From Burkholderiales bacterium RIFCSPHIGHO2_12_FULL_61_11 (GTDB lineage: Bacteria > Pseudomonadota > Gammaproteobacteria > Burkholderiales > Burkholderiaceae_C), in the NCBI GenBank assembly GCA_001770785.1, contig MERZ01000261.1, forward strand, positions 8,656 through 17,325: a stretch of DNA of 8,670 nt, written 5' to 3'. Made by a program: the position numbers and the translations under genes. This document shows positions 1 through 5,875 of this stretch, piece by piece. The notes beneath the pieces are model-generated. The model had not been told where the DNA came from. It did no database searches and saw nothing but the letters and a program-made list of their open reading frames with translations. Numbering within the stretch: position 1 is the first letter of the stretch; each line of letters opens with the position of its first letter.

Positions 1-18
1 CCAACCCTTGTGCGTGCA

Positions 19-840
19 CTACAGCGCCTGGCGCATCACCCTTGTGTTGCCGATGCACTCAAAGCTGTAGTCGGCGCCGCCGTCGGTCAGTTGCACGATG
101 GCATCGACCACGTTTTCGACATTTTTCGGGTTGATGAAATGCGTCATGCCGAATTTTCGGGCCATGGCTTCGCGTTCGGGGTTCAGGTCCACGCCGATGA
201 TCTTGTCGGCGCCGACCATCCTGGCGCCCTGAACCACGTTCAGGCCGATGCCGCCCAGACCAAACACCACCACGTTGGCACCGACTTCCACCTTGGCCGT
301 GAAGATCACCGCACCGATGCCGGTGGTCACGCCGCAGCCGATGTAGCAGACCTTGTCGAAAGGCGCGTCTTCGCGGATTTTTGCGAGCGCGATTTCGGGC
401 GCCACGGTGTAGTTGCTGAAAGTCGATGTGCCCATGTAGTGGAAGATCGGCTTGCCGTCCAGGCTGAAGCGGCTGGTGGCGTCGGGCATCAGGCCCTTGC
501 CCTGGGTGCCGCGAATCAACTGGCACAGATTGGTTTTGCGCGACAGGCAGAACTTGCATTGGCGGCATTCAGGCGTATAGAGCGGAATGACGTGGTCGCC
601 TTTTTTGAGCGTCGTGACACCTGGCCCCACATCGACTACGATGCCCGCGCCTTCATGACCCAGGATGGCGGGAAAGATGCCTTCCGGGTCCGCGCCCGAC
701 AGCGTGTAAAAGTCAGTATGGCAGATCCCGGTGGCCTTGATCTCGATCAGGACCTCGCCAAATTTCGGACCTTCAAGATCGACCGTTTCAATGGTGAGGG
801 GTTCGCCTGATTTCCAGGCAACGGCGGCTTTGGTTTTCAT
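19..840 (-). CDS. adhC: S-(hydroxymethyl)glutathione dehydrogenase / class III alcohol dehydrogenase, interrupted by in-frame TAG
   Basis: Zinc- and NAD-dependent cytosolic enzyme (also called frmA) that oxidises the spontaneous formaldehyde-glutathione adduct to S-formylglutathione, in formaldehyde detoxification. Seen: start MKTKAAVAW at 838-840, matching the usual family start; the frame stays open further upstream but that part crosses a palindrome and is not family-like. Catalytic zinc ligands are Cys40, His62 (in GHEGAG) and Cys169. Structural zinc cysteines are 92, 95, 98 and 106. The Rossmann motif GLGGIG is at 194-199, with Asp218 ending the second strand. Odd: the frame stops at TAG (19-21) after residue 273, whereas the family runs about 370 residues. 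The next six codons in the same frame read CTHKGW, matching the family's ECCHKGW-type segment. A conserved Glu codon (GAG) has therefore become TAG, or the base is miscalled. If real, the product loses about 100 C-terminal residues and is probably inactive. No strong ribosome site is visible. The gene continues past the window edge. Confidence 0.9.
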   Translation of the reverse strand: MKTKAAVAWKSGEPLTIETVDLEGPKFGEVLIEIKATGICHTDFYTLSGADPEGIFPAILGHEGAGIVVDVGPGVTTLKKGDHVIPLYTPECRQCKFCLSRKTNLCQLIRGTQGKGLMPDATSRFSLDGKPIFHYMGTSTFSNYTVAPEIALAKIREDAPFDKVCYIGCGVTTGIGAVIFTAKVEVGANVVVFGLGGIGLNVVQGARMVGADKIIGVDLNPEREAMARKFGMTHFINPKNVENVVDAIVQLTDGGADYSFECIGNTRVMRQAL

Positions 841-869
841 GGGGGTCGTGTGGCAGTGGTTTCTGCGTA

Positions 870-889
870 GGGTGAATGAGGGTGAATGA
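870..889. repeat. Tandem 10-bp direct repeat in the adhC leader
   Basis: Two perfect adjacent copies of GGGTGAATGA (870-879 and 880-889), followed by a partial third (ATGA). They lie 30-50 bases upstream of the adhC start. Copies spaced exactly 10 bp apart put both on the same DNA face, as a tandem operator might, but chance or slippage duplication is equally possible. The repeat itself is certain; its function is unknown. Confidence 0.6.
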
Positions 890-907
890 ATGATTGGAAA
901 AGTGTCG

Positions 908-936
908 CCTATAAGCCAGGCGTTGGCGGGCTCCAA
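908..936 (-). promoter_or_regulatory. Possible sigma-70 promoter for adhC
   Basis: On the minus strand, TTGGAG (931-936) and TATAGG (908-913) are separated by exactly 17 bp. This would start transcription near 900 and give a leader of about 60 bases that includes the 10-bp tandem repeat. The match is only moderate (3/6 and 4/6), so the call rests mainly on spacing and position between the dnaJ hairpin and adhC. Confidence 0.3.
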
Positions 937-939
937 TGG

Positions 940-966
940 CAAATGCCGGAACAAGTCCGGCATTTG
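940..966 (-). terminator. 11-bp perfect hairpin downstream of dnaJ
   Basis: Perfect inverted repeat: CAAATGCCGGA (940-950), 5-base loop, TCCGGCATTTG (956-966). It lies 48 bases beyond the dnaJ stop. The stem is strong enough for a terminator, but no T-run follows on either strand, so it is not a classical intrinsic terminator. It may instead stabilise the 3' end of the dnaJ message or be a dispersed REP-like palindrome. It separates the chaperone genes from adhC. Confidence 0.5.
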
Positions 967-1013
967 AGGAAAGGACAGCGCTGGGATTGGTGCGTCGGCT
1001 TTCTGCCCGGTGT

Positions 1014-2153
1014 TCAGGCCGTGAAGAAATTCTTCAGTTTATCGGCCCAACCGTCTTCGCTGGGTGAATGCTTGGCACCGCCTTTTTTGATCGACTCGTC
1101 CAGTTCCTTGAGCAGCTTGCGCTGGTGCTCCGTCAATTTCACGGGGGTTTCCACCGTGATGTGGCAGTACAGGTCACCCGGATAGCTTGAGCGCACACCC
1201 TTGATGCCCTTGCCGCGCAGGCGAAACTGTTTGCCGGCCTGTGTGCCCTCGGGAATGTCGATCGCCGCCTTGCCAGCCAGCGTGGGGACGTCAATTTCAC
1301 CGCCCAATGCGGCTGTTGTGAAGCTGATTGGCACGGAGCAATGCAAGTCGTCGCCGTCACGCTCAAAGATGGCGTGCTTTTTGATGCGGATTTCGATGTA
1401 CAAATCGCCGGGCGGACCGCCGTTGGTGCCCGGCTCGCCGTTGCCGGTCGAGCGGATGCGCATGCCATCGTCAATGCCTGCGGGGATTTTGACTTCCAGC
1501 GTCTTGTTGTTTTTTGTCTTGCCCACGCCGTGACAGGCGACGCAAGGTTCGGGAATCAGCTTGCCCGTGCCCTTGCACTGCGGGCAGGTCTGCTGCACGC
1601 TGAAAAAGCCCTGGCGCATTTGCACCACGCCGTGGCCGTGGCAGGTGGTGCAGGAGATGACCTTGGTGCCTGGTTTGGCGCCCGTGCCATGGCAGGTTTT
1701 GCAGTCGTCCCAGCTCGGAATCCGGATTTGCGCTTCCTTGCCGTGCGCGGCTTCTTCCAGCGTGATTTCCATGGCGTAGCTCAGGTCGCCACCCCGGTAA
1801 ACCTGGCGACCGCCATGCTGCTGGCCGCCACGCTGGCCACCGAAAACATCGCCAAAGATGTCACCGAACGCTTCAGCAAATCCGCCAAAGCCTTCAGCAC
1901 CCGGGCCGCCACGCATGTTGGGGTCCACACCCGCATGGCCATACTGGTCGTAAGCGGCGCGCTTGTTTCCGTCGGAAAGCATCTCGTAAGCCTCTTTGGC
2001 TGCCTTGAATTTTTCTTCGGAAACTTTGGTCCCATCACCCTGGTTGCGATCAGGATGGTGTTTCATCGCGAGCTTGCGATACGCTTTCTTGATGTCTTCG
2101 TCGCTGGCGTTCTTGGGTACACCCAAGGTGTCGTAATAGTCTTTTTTGGGCAT
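1014..2153 (-). CDS. dnaJ: Chaperone protein DnaJ (Hsp40)
   Basis: Type I J-domain co-chaperone, 379 aa, the usual length. It binds unfolded proteins, passes them to DnaK and stimulates DnaK ATP hydrolysis in the cytoplasm. Seen: J domain at about 1-70 with the HPD motif at 33-35, which is required to trigger DnaK; Gly/Phe-rich linker at about 80-115; four CxxCxGxG zinc repeats with cysteine pairs at 151/154, 168/171, 190/193 and 204/207; then two beta-sandwich substrate-binding domains (about 215-335) and a C-terminal dimerisation segment ending NFFTA. All key residues are intact. The start [12 protein letters not shown] is the usual family start; the ribosome site before it is weak, with no clear GGAG. 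It follows dnaK by 171 bases on the same strand with a terminator-like hairpin between them. I see no convincing promoter of its own, so it is probably expressed by readthrough from dnaK. Confidence 0.98.
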   Translation of the reverse strand: MPKKDYYDTLGVPKNASDEDIKKAYRKLAMKHHPDRNQGDGTKVSEEKFKAAKEAYEMLSDGNKRAAYDQYGHAGVDPNMRGGPGAEGFGGFAEAFGDIFGDVFGGQRGGQQHGGRQVYRGGDLSYAMEITLEEAAHGKEAQIRIPSWDDCKTCHGTGAKPGTKVISCTTCHGHGVVQMRQGFFSVQQTCPQCKGTGKLIPEPCVACHGVGKTKNNKTLEVKIPAGIDDGMRIRSTGNGEPGTNGGPPGDLYIEIRIKKHAIFERDGDDLHCSVPISFTTAALGGEIDVPTLAGKAAIDIPEGTQAGKQFRLRGKGIKGVRSSYPGDLYCHITVETPVKLTEHQRKLLKELDESIKKGGAKHSPSEDGWADKLKNFFTA

Positions 2154-2244
2154 TGGCAGATAAGTTCGTGGGTCTGGGTTAAGGGGTATCCGCAGTCAAA
2201 AAACAGGGCAAGGGCTCCAAACATTGGCAGCTACCAGCTGTCGC

Positions 2245-2291
2245 AAAAAACGCCAAAGCGGAAATCCAAGATGACTCCTGGTTTCCGCCTT
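2245..2291 (-). terminator. Intrinsic terminator or attenuator between dnaK and dnaJ
   Basis: On the minus strand, AAGGCGGAAA (2282-2291) pairs with TTTCCGCTTT (2255-2264): 10 bp with one G-U pair, extended inside by CCA/TGG after a bulged base. A run of six T follows (2245-2250) after a GGCG interruption. It lies about 35 bases after the dnaK TAA-TAA double stop. The gap before the T-run suggests partial rather than complete termination, which would fit higher DnaK than DnaJ synthesis from a shared message. A smaller hairpin, CAGCT/AGCTG (2228-2240), follows. Confidence 0.6.
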
Positions 2292-2324
2292 GCTGCATGC
2301 AGTTTGCGACTGCCGCTGGGTTTA

Positions 2325-4271
2325 TTAGCCTTTTTTGACTTCCTTGACCTCTGCGTCAACGACATTGTCGTCGGCTGGCCTGGCCTGCGCTTGTTCGGCA
2401 CCGGCCGCGCCTGCTGCAGCACCACCTTCGCCAGCGGCCTGCGATGCCTGCATGTCAGCGTACATTTTTTCGCCCAGCTTCTGGCTGGCTTCCATCAGTG
2501 CTGCATTCTTCGACTCAATGACGGCTTTGTCTTCGCCCTTGAGGGCTTCTTCCATGTCCTTGATGGTGGTCTCGATTTTTTCCTTCTCGCCAGCTCCCAG
2601 CTTGTCGCCATACTCGGTCAGCGATTTTTTCACGCTGTGCACCATCGCTTCGGCGCTGTTCTTGGCCTGCACGAGTTCGACTTTTTTCTTGTCGTCTTCG
2701 GCGTTCAACTCGGCGTCTTTCACCATCTGCTGGATCTCGGCTTCGGACAAGCCGGAATTGGCCTTGATGGTGATCTTGTTTTCCTTGCCGGTGCCCTTGT
2801 CCTTGGCGCCCACATGCAAAATGCCGTTGGCGTCAATGTCGAAGGACACTTCAATTTGCGGCGTGCCGCGTGCTGATGGCGGAATGCCCTCGAGGTTGAA
2901 CTCGCCCAGCGCCTTGTTGCCCGATGCGATTTCACGTTCGCCCTGGAACACCTTGATCGTCACGGCGGGCTGGTTGTCTTCAGCGGTCGAGAAGGTCTGG
3001 GCAAACTTGGTCGGGATGGTCGTGTTCTTCTTGATCATCTTGGTCATCACGCCGCCCATGGTTTCAATACCCAGGGACAGCGGGGTGACGTCAAGCAGCA
3101 GCACGTCGCTACGGTCGCCCGACAGCACCTGGCCCTGAATTGCAGCGCCAACCGCCACGGCTTCGTCTGGATTCACGTCCTTGCGGGGTTCCTTGCCAAA
3201 GAATTCCTTGACCTTTTCCTGCACCTTGGGCATGCGGGTCATGCCGCCCACCAGAATCACGTCGTGGATGTCGCCGACGCTTAAGCCCGAATCCTTGATA
3301 GCCACGCGGCAGGGGGCGATGGTGCGCTCGATGAGTTCGTCCACCAGGCTTTCCAGCTTGGCGCGGGTCATCTTGAGGCTCAGGTGTTTGGGACCTGAAG
3401 CGTCCGCCGTGATGTAGGGCAGGTTGATGTCGGTCTGCGCGCTGTTGGACAGCTCGATCTTGGCCTTTTCGGCCGCTTCCTTCAGGCGCTGCAGGGCCAG
3501 CACGTCCTTGCCCAGGTCCACGCCTTGCTCTTTCTTGAACTCGGCAATGATGTAGTCGATGATGCGCTGGTCGAAGTCTTCGCCGCCCAGGAAGGTGTCG
3601 CCGTTGGTGGAGAGAACTTCGAACTGCTTTTCACCCTCAACATCGGCGATCTCGATGATGGAGATGTCGAAGGTGCCGCCGCCCAGGTCATATACCGCAA
3701 TTTTTCGGTCGCCCTTTGCCTGCTTGTCCAGGCCAAAGGCCAAGGCGGCTGCGGTCGGTTCGTTGATGATGCGCTTGACGTCCAGCCCGGCAATGCGGCC
3801 TGCGTCCTTGGTGGCCTGGCGCTGGGCGTCATTAAAGTAAGCCGGCACCGTAATCACCGCATCGGTCACTGGCTCGCCGAGATAGTCTTCGGCGGTCTTT
3901 TTCATTTTTCGCAGGATGTCGGCGCTGACCTGCTGGGCCGAAATTTTCTTGCCGCGCACATCAACCCAGGCATCGCCGTTGTCGGCGGCCACGATCTTGT
4001 AGGGCATGAGGTTGATGTCCTTCTGGACTTCTTTCTCTGTGAACTTGCGGCCGATCAGGCGCTTGACGGCATAAAGCGTATTTTTGGCGTTGGTCACCGC
4101 TTGGCGCTTGGCCGACGCGCCGACCAATACTTCGCCGTTTTCAAGGTAAGCGACGACAGACGGCGTGGTGCGCGCGCCTTCCGAATTTTCAATGACTCGG
4201 GGCGTGTTGCCCTCCATGATGGCGACGCAGCTGTTGGTGGTGCCCAGGTCGATGCCGATGATTCTTCCCAT
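2325..4271 (-). CDS. dnaK: Chaperone protein DnaK (Hsp70)
   Basis: Cytoplasmic ATP-dependent Hsp70 chaperone, 648 aa, close to the usual length. It cycles between open ATP and closed ADP states to bind exposed hydrophobic segments, working with DnaJ and GrpE. Seen: ATPase domain about 1-388 with the phosphate-binding [11 protein letters not shown] (6-17), [10 protein letters not shown] (142-151) and DLGGGTFD (195-202, with Thr200 equivalent to the autophosphorylated E. coli Thr199); linker LLLDVTPL (391-398); substrate-binding beta domain about 395-505; helical lid about 508-605; Gly/Ala/Gln-rich tail ending in the conserved acidic EVKEVKKG. The start is supported by a Shine-Dalgarno GGAG (4278-4281), six bases upstream. 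It lies 139 bases downstream of grpE. That gap holds a possible sigma-32 promoter and a leader hairpin, so dnaK may be transcribed both with grpE and independently. The message ends in two stops (TAATAA). No defects seen. Confidence 0.99.
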   Translation of the reverse strand: MGRIIGIDLGTTNSCVAIMEGNTPRVIENSEGARTTPSVVAYLENGEVLVGASAKRQAVTNAKNTLYAVKRLIGRKFTEKEVQKDINLMPYKIVAADNGDAWVDVRGKKISAQQVSADILRKMKKTAEDYLGEPVTDAVITVPAYFNDAQRQATKDAGRIAGLDVKRIINEPTAAALAFGLDKQAKGDRKIAVYDLGGGTFDISIIEIADVEGEKQFEVLSTNGDTFLGGEDFDQRIIDYIIAEFKKEQGVDLGKDVLALQRLKEAAEKAKIELSNSAQTDINLPYITADASGPKHLSLKMTRAKLESLVDELIERTIAPCRVAIKDSGLSVGDIHDVILVGGMTRMPKVQEKVKEFFGKEPRKDVNPDEAVAVGAAIQGQVLSGDRSDVLLLDVTPLSLGIETMGGVMTKMIKKNTTIPTKFAQTFSTAEDNQPAVTIKVFQGEREIASGNKALGEFNLEGIPPSARGTPQIEVSFDIDANGILHVGAKDKGTGKENKITIKANSGLSEAEIQQMVKDAELNAEDDKKKVELVQAKNSAEAMVHSVKKSLTEYGDKLGAGEKEKIETTIKDMEEALKGEDKAVIESKNAALMEASQKLGEKMYADMQASQAAGEGGAAAGAAGAEQAQARPADDNVVDAEVKEVKKG

Positions 4272-4322
4272 GATTTACTCCGGTTCTTTTGATTCGTTAA
4301 TGGATTGGATTGGTGGGGAGTG

Positions 4323-4338
4323 GGCTGATAAATCAGCC
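4323..4338 (-). other. Hairpin in the dnaK 5' leader
   Basis: Perfect inverted repeat GGCTGAT-AA-ATCAGCC, forming at least a 6-bp stem with a 4-base loop about 50 bases upstream of the dnaK start. No T-run follows, so it is not a terminator. It falls inside the leader if the promoter at 4363-4392 is used. It could stabilise the message or influence translation; neither is demonstrated. Confidence 0.45.
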
Positions 4339-4362
4339 GCTTTGCCAATTAATACAGTGATG

Positions 4363-4392
4363 ATTTGTGGCTAAGTTGCATAACTTCAAGGG
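4363..4392 (-). promoter_or_regulatory. Candidate sigma-32 (heat-shock) promoter for dnaK
   Basis: On the minus strand, CCCTTGAA (4385-4392) matches the sigma-32 -35 core. After a 14-base spacer, CCACAAAT (4363-4370) resembles the -10 CCCCATNT, agreeing at five of the seven fixed positions. It lies between the grpE stop and the dnaK start and would give a leader of roughly 85 bases. It is weaker than the promoter before grpE. Confidence 0.45.
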
Positions 4393-4410
4393 CCCAGTCC
4401 CGGTTTGCCC

Positions 4411-4971
4411 TTATTTTGGCGCGGCGACCGTGACCAGAGCGGGGCGCAACACGCGCTCGGCAATCAGATAGCCCTTTTGCAGCACGCTGACCACCGTGTT
4501 GGCTTCCTGCTCGGCCGCCACCACGCTGATGGCCTGGTGCTGGTGCGGGTCAAACCGGTCGCCGCTGGCCGGGTTGATTTCGATCACCTTGTTCCGCTCG
4601 AGGGCGCTTTTGAGCTGCTTGAGCGTCGCGTCAGCGCCTTCACGGATCTGCTCGGGCGTCGCATCCTTGATCGCAAGGCCTGTCTCCAGGCTGTCGACCA
4701 CGGGAAGCAGGCTTTCCGCAAAGCTTTCCAGGGCAAACTTGCGCGCCTTGGCGACTTCATCATCGGCGCGGCGTCGGGCGTTTTCCGTTTCGGCCTTGGC
4801 ACGCAGATAGCTGTCGGCCAATTCGGTGTTCTTGGCCTGCAGGCCCGCCACCTCGGCTTGCGCTGCGCTCAACGCGTCAAGCTCGTTGGCTGCCTGCGCG
4901 GCTTCCTGCTCTTCAGGACTGGGGGCGCCCGTAAGGGGTTGATTTTTCTCGTGTTGTTTATTTTTGGACAT
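4411..4971 (-). CDS. grpE: Nucleotide exchange factor GrpE
   Basis: Dimeric cytoplasmic co-chaperone that removes ADP from DnaK, resetting the chaperone cycle; in E. coli its long helices also act as a thermosensor. 186 aa from the start [10 protein letters not shown] (4969-4971). Seen: disordered charged N-terminus; a long heptad-like helical segment at about 20-90 (includes [31 protein letters not shown]); then a beta domain carrying the family signature [11 protein letters not shown] and, near the C-terminus, [16 protein letters not shown]. The frame runs 30 codons further upstream, but that part overlaps the heat-shock promoter and is not GrpE-like, so the internal Met is chosen. The ribosome site is weak. 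The sigma-32 promoter gives a leader of only about 25 bases. It is the first gene of the chaperone cluster, 139 bases ahead of dnaK. Confidence 0.97.
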   Translation of the reverse strand: MSKNKQHEKNQPLTGAPSPEEQEAAQAANELDALSAAQAEVAGLQAKNTELADSYLRAKAETENARRRADDEVAKARKFALESFAESLLPVVDSLETGLAIKDATPEQIREGADATLKQLKSALERNKVIEINPASGDRFDPHQHQAISVVAAEQEANTVVSVLQKGYLIAERVLRPALVTVAAPK

Positions 4972-5002
4972 GCTGGACGACAAGATTTGAGCTAAAAATT
5001 CT

Positions 5003-5031
5003 AAATGGGGATTGCAAACCCCCTTTTCAAG
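5003..5031 (-). promoter_or_regulatory. Sigma-32 heat-shock promoter of grpE-dnaK-dnaJ
   Basis: On the minus strand, CTTGAAAA (5024-5031) and CCCCATTT (5003-5010) are separated by 13 bases. This is an essentially perfect match to the RpoH consensus CTTGAAA / CCCCATNT with correct spacing. Transcription should begin near 4996, about 25 bases before the grpE start. The CIRCE operator used with the HrcA repressor is not visible here, so control by sigma-32 is the simplest reading. Confidence 0.9.
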
Positions 5032-5059
5032 AAAAAAATTCGGTGTGCGTCGGCCCCCC

Positions 5060-5083
5060 AAAAAAAGCCAGGCGCAAGGCCTG
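5060..5083 (-). terminator. Intrinsic terminator after the HxlR-type regulator
   Basis: On the minus strand, CAGGC (5079-5083), a 5-base loop and GCCTG (5069-5073) are followed by GC and seven T (5060-5066). It lies just past the regulator's stop codon and upstream of the grpE promoter, so it insulates the heat-shock unit from the regulator gene. The stem is short but GC-rich. Confidence 0.65.
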
Positions 5084-5105
5084 TCTTACGACGGAAGCCG
5101 GAAAA

Positions 5106-5426
5106 CTATTTCTTGATGGCACTGACCTTGGACTGGCTGACGGCCCATTTTCCCGCAAATGCTTGCAGGTCGTTCAGGCGCTTGAGCAGATCTGCGCCCA
5201 GCGTGGTCACCGTGTAGCCGTCGCCGCCATGACCCATCAGCCCCGCGGCGCGCAATTCCTTGATGCGGGTATTGAGGGTGTTGGGGGTGATGCTGCCAAT
5301 GCTGTCTTGCAGCAGACGAAAAGTCTGGGGGTGGCCGTCTTTCAGGGCCCACAACACGCGCATTGCGTAGCGCGCTTCCAGTAGCTCGAGCAACTGGCCT
5401 ATAGCTGCATTTTCTTTGGCACTCAT
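5106..5426 (-). CDS. HxlR-type winged-helix transcriptional regulator (small)
   Basis: 106-aa protein resembling the HxlR/MarR-like winged-helix family of DNA-binding regulators; target and ligand are unknown. Seen: N-terminal helix (QLLELLEARYAMRVLWALKDG, about 11-31) corresponding to the family's RWALLILRAL-type helix; PQTFRLLQDSIGSITPNTLNTRIKELRAAGLM (33-64), which fits the helix-turn-helix with recognition helix about 47-60; a short Gly-rich wing, GHGGDGYTVTTLG (65-77); then a C-terminal helix likely used for dimerisation. It has no cysteine, so the N-terminal redox-sensing Cys of some HxlR proteins is absent. The start is well supported by a GAGGAG ribosome site (5435-5440), eight bases upstream. 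A TATATT box (5478-5483) upstream could be its -10, without a good -35. It is a single-gene unit with its own terminator, so proximity to grpE does not imply a chaperone role. The family call is likely; the function is open. Confidence 0.8.
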   Translation of the reverse strand: MSAKENAAIGQLLELLEARYAMRVLWALKDGHPQTFRLLQDSIGSITPNTLNTRIKELRAAGLMGHGGDGYTVTTLGADLLKRLNDLQAFAGKWAVSQSKVSAIKK

Positions 5427-5496
5427 CAGGTTATCTCCTCTGGTTACAGCTGGGCGGTAAGCACAAGCTTGGCTTCAAATATAACGCAAATTTCAG

Positions 5497-5519
5497 GCTG
5501 CTACGAGTTTTATAGCTGC
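5497..5519. repeat. Imperfect inverted repeat, possible dispersed family element
   Basis: GCTGCTA (5497-5503) and TAGCTGC (5513-5519) form a near-palindrome with one mismatch around an AT-rich centre, followed by TTATGCCCGCTGCG. The layout resembles short intergenic repeats (the TAGCTGCTTGCGC type) that I associate with Comamonadaceae genomes. That link is from memory and untested. It lies in the upstream region of the HxlR-type gene. Confidence 0.4.
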
Positions 5520-5532
5520 TTATGCCCGCTGC

Positions 5533-5553
5533 GTTTGGACTCGCAGTCTAAAC
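5533..5553. repeat. 9-bp inverted repeat
   Basis: GTTTGGACT (5533-5541) and AGTCTAAAC (5545-5553) pair over 9 bp with one G-U and a 3-base loop. No T-run follows on either strand, so it is not an intrinsic terminator. It lies about 110 bases upstream of the regulator start. It could be a protein-binding palindrome or part of the neighbouring repeat element. Confidence 0.45.
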
Positions 5554-5815
5554 TCTTGGAAAACCCGGATGCGGAGAACCTCAAAAAGTGGCAGGAAACG
5601 GCTGGGTGAAGTCTGCCGACCGGCCTGTAGGCGCTACATCACGGGAATCAGCGGCCGCAGGGCGCAGTGCCGCCGTCCAGGCGATTCTCGAATTTTCCTT
5701 CAACGGCTTATGCGCCCGGCCAGAAGTTGGGCGGGAACCACGGTTTACCGCTTCAGCACGCAGCAGCCAGTCCGCTGACGGCCGCGCGGGCTTGCTTTGA
5801 CATAGCGGGGGCGCC

Positions 5816-5859
5816 AAAAAAAAATAGCGGCCAGTGCCTTTTGACAGGCCCTGGCCGCT
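5816..5859 (-). terminator. Rho-independent terminator of rpoD
   Basis: On the minus strand, AGCGGCCAG (5851-5859) pairs perfectly over 9 bp with CTGGCCGCT (5826-5834). An inner GCCT/AGGC stem fills the loop, and nine T follow after one A (5816-5824). It lies 16 bases past the rpoD stop. Strong, classical terminator. Confidence 0.93.
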
Positions 5860-5875
5860 GGCGGACTCGCCGGCT

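Larger units (their letters stand above)
5427..5815. other. Noncoding gap between rpoD terminator and regulator gene
   Basis: About 390 bases. The left part (5427-5560) holds the regulator's ribosome site, a possible -10 box and two inverted repeats. From about 5560 to 5815 I see no recognisable gene, tRNA or promoter. Frames are open on both strands across 5580-5815, but none has a recognisable product, and the main minus-strand one runs into the rpoD terminator and coding end, so I do not call a gene. A decayed gene or insertion remnant cannot be excluded. Confidence 0.5.

Noticed and set aside
19..21. TAG read as pyrrolysine
   Set aside because: The position is a conserved Glu in the family, pyrrolysine decoding is not expected in this group, and no supporting genes are in the window. 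Mutation or error is simpler.
841..963. 41-codon N-terminal extension of the alcohol dehydrogenase
   Set aside because: It begins in the palindrome at 940-966 and contains no family sequence; MKTKAAVAW is the standard start.
1341..2876. 511-codon open frame on the plus strand opposite dnaJ and dnaK
   Set aside because: It is antisense to two unmistakable genes, crosses their intergenic region, and has no recognisable product. Such long shadow frames are expected in GC-rich codon usage.
4972..5061. 30-codon N-terminal extension of GrpE
   Set aside because: It overlaps the sigma-32 promoter, which would start transcription inside it, and the residues are not GrpE-like.
4272..5105. CIRCE operator (HrcA site) near grpE or dnaK
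   Set aside because: No TTAGCACTC-N9-GAGTGCTAA-like sequence is visible in either upstream region.
5560..5815. tRNA or other structured RNA gene in the gap after rpoD
   Set aside because: No T-arm consensus or cloverleaf pairing was found by eye on either strand.
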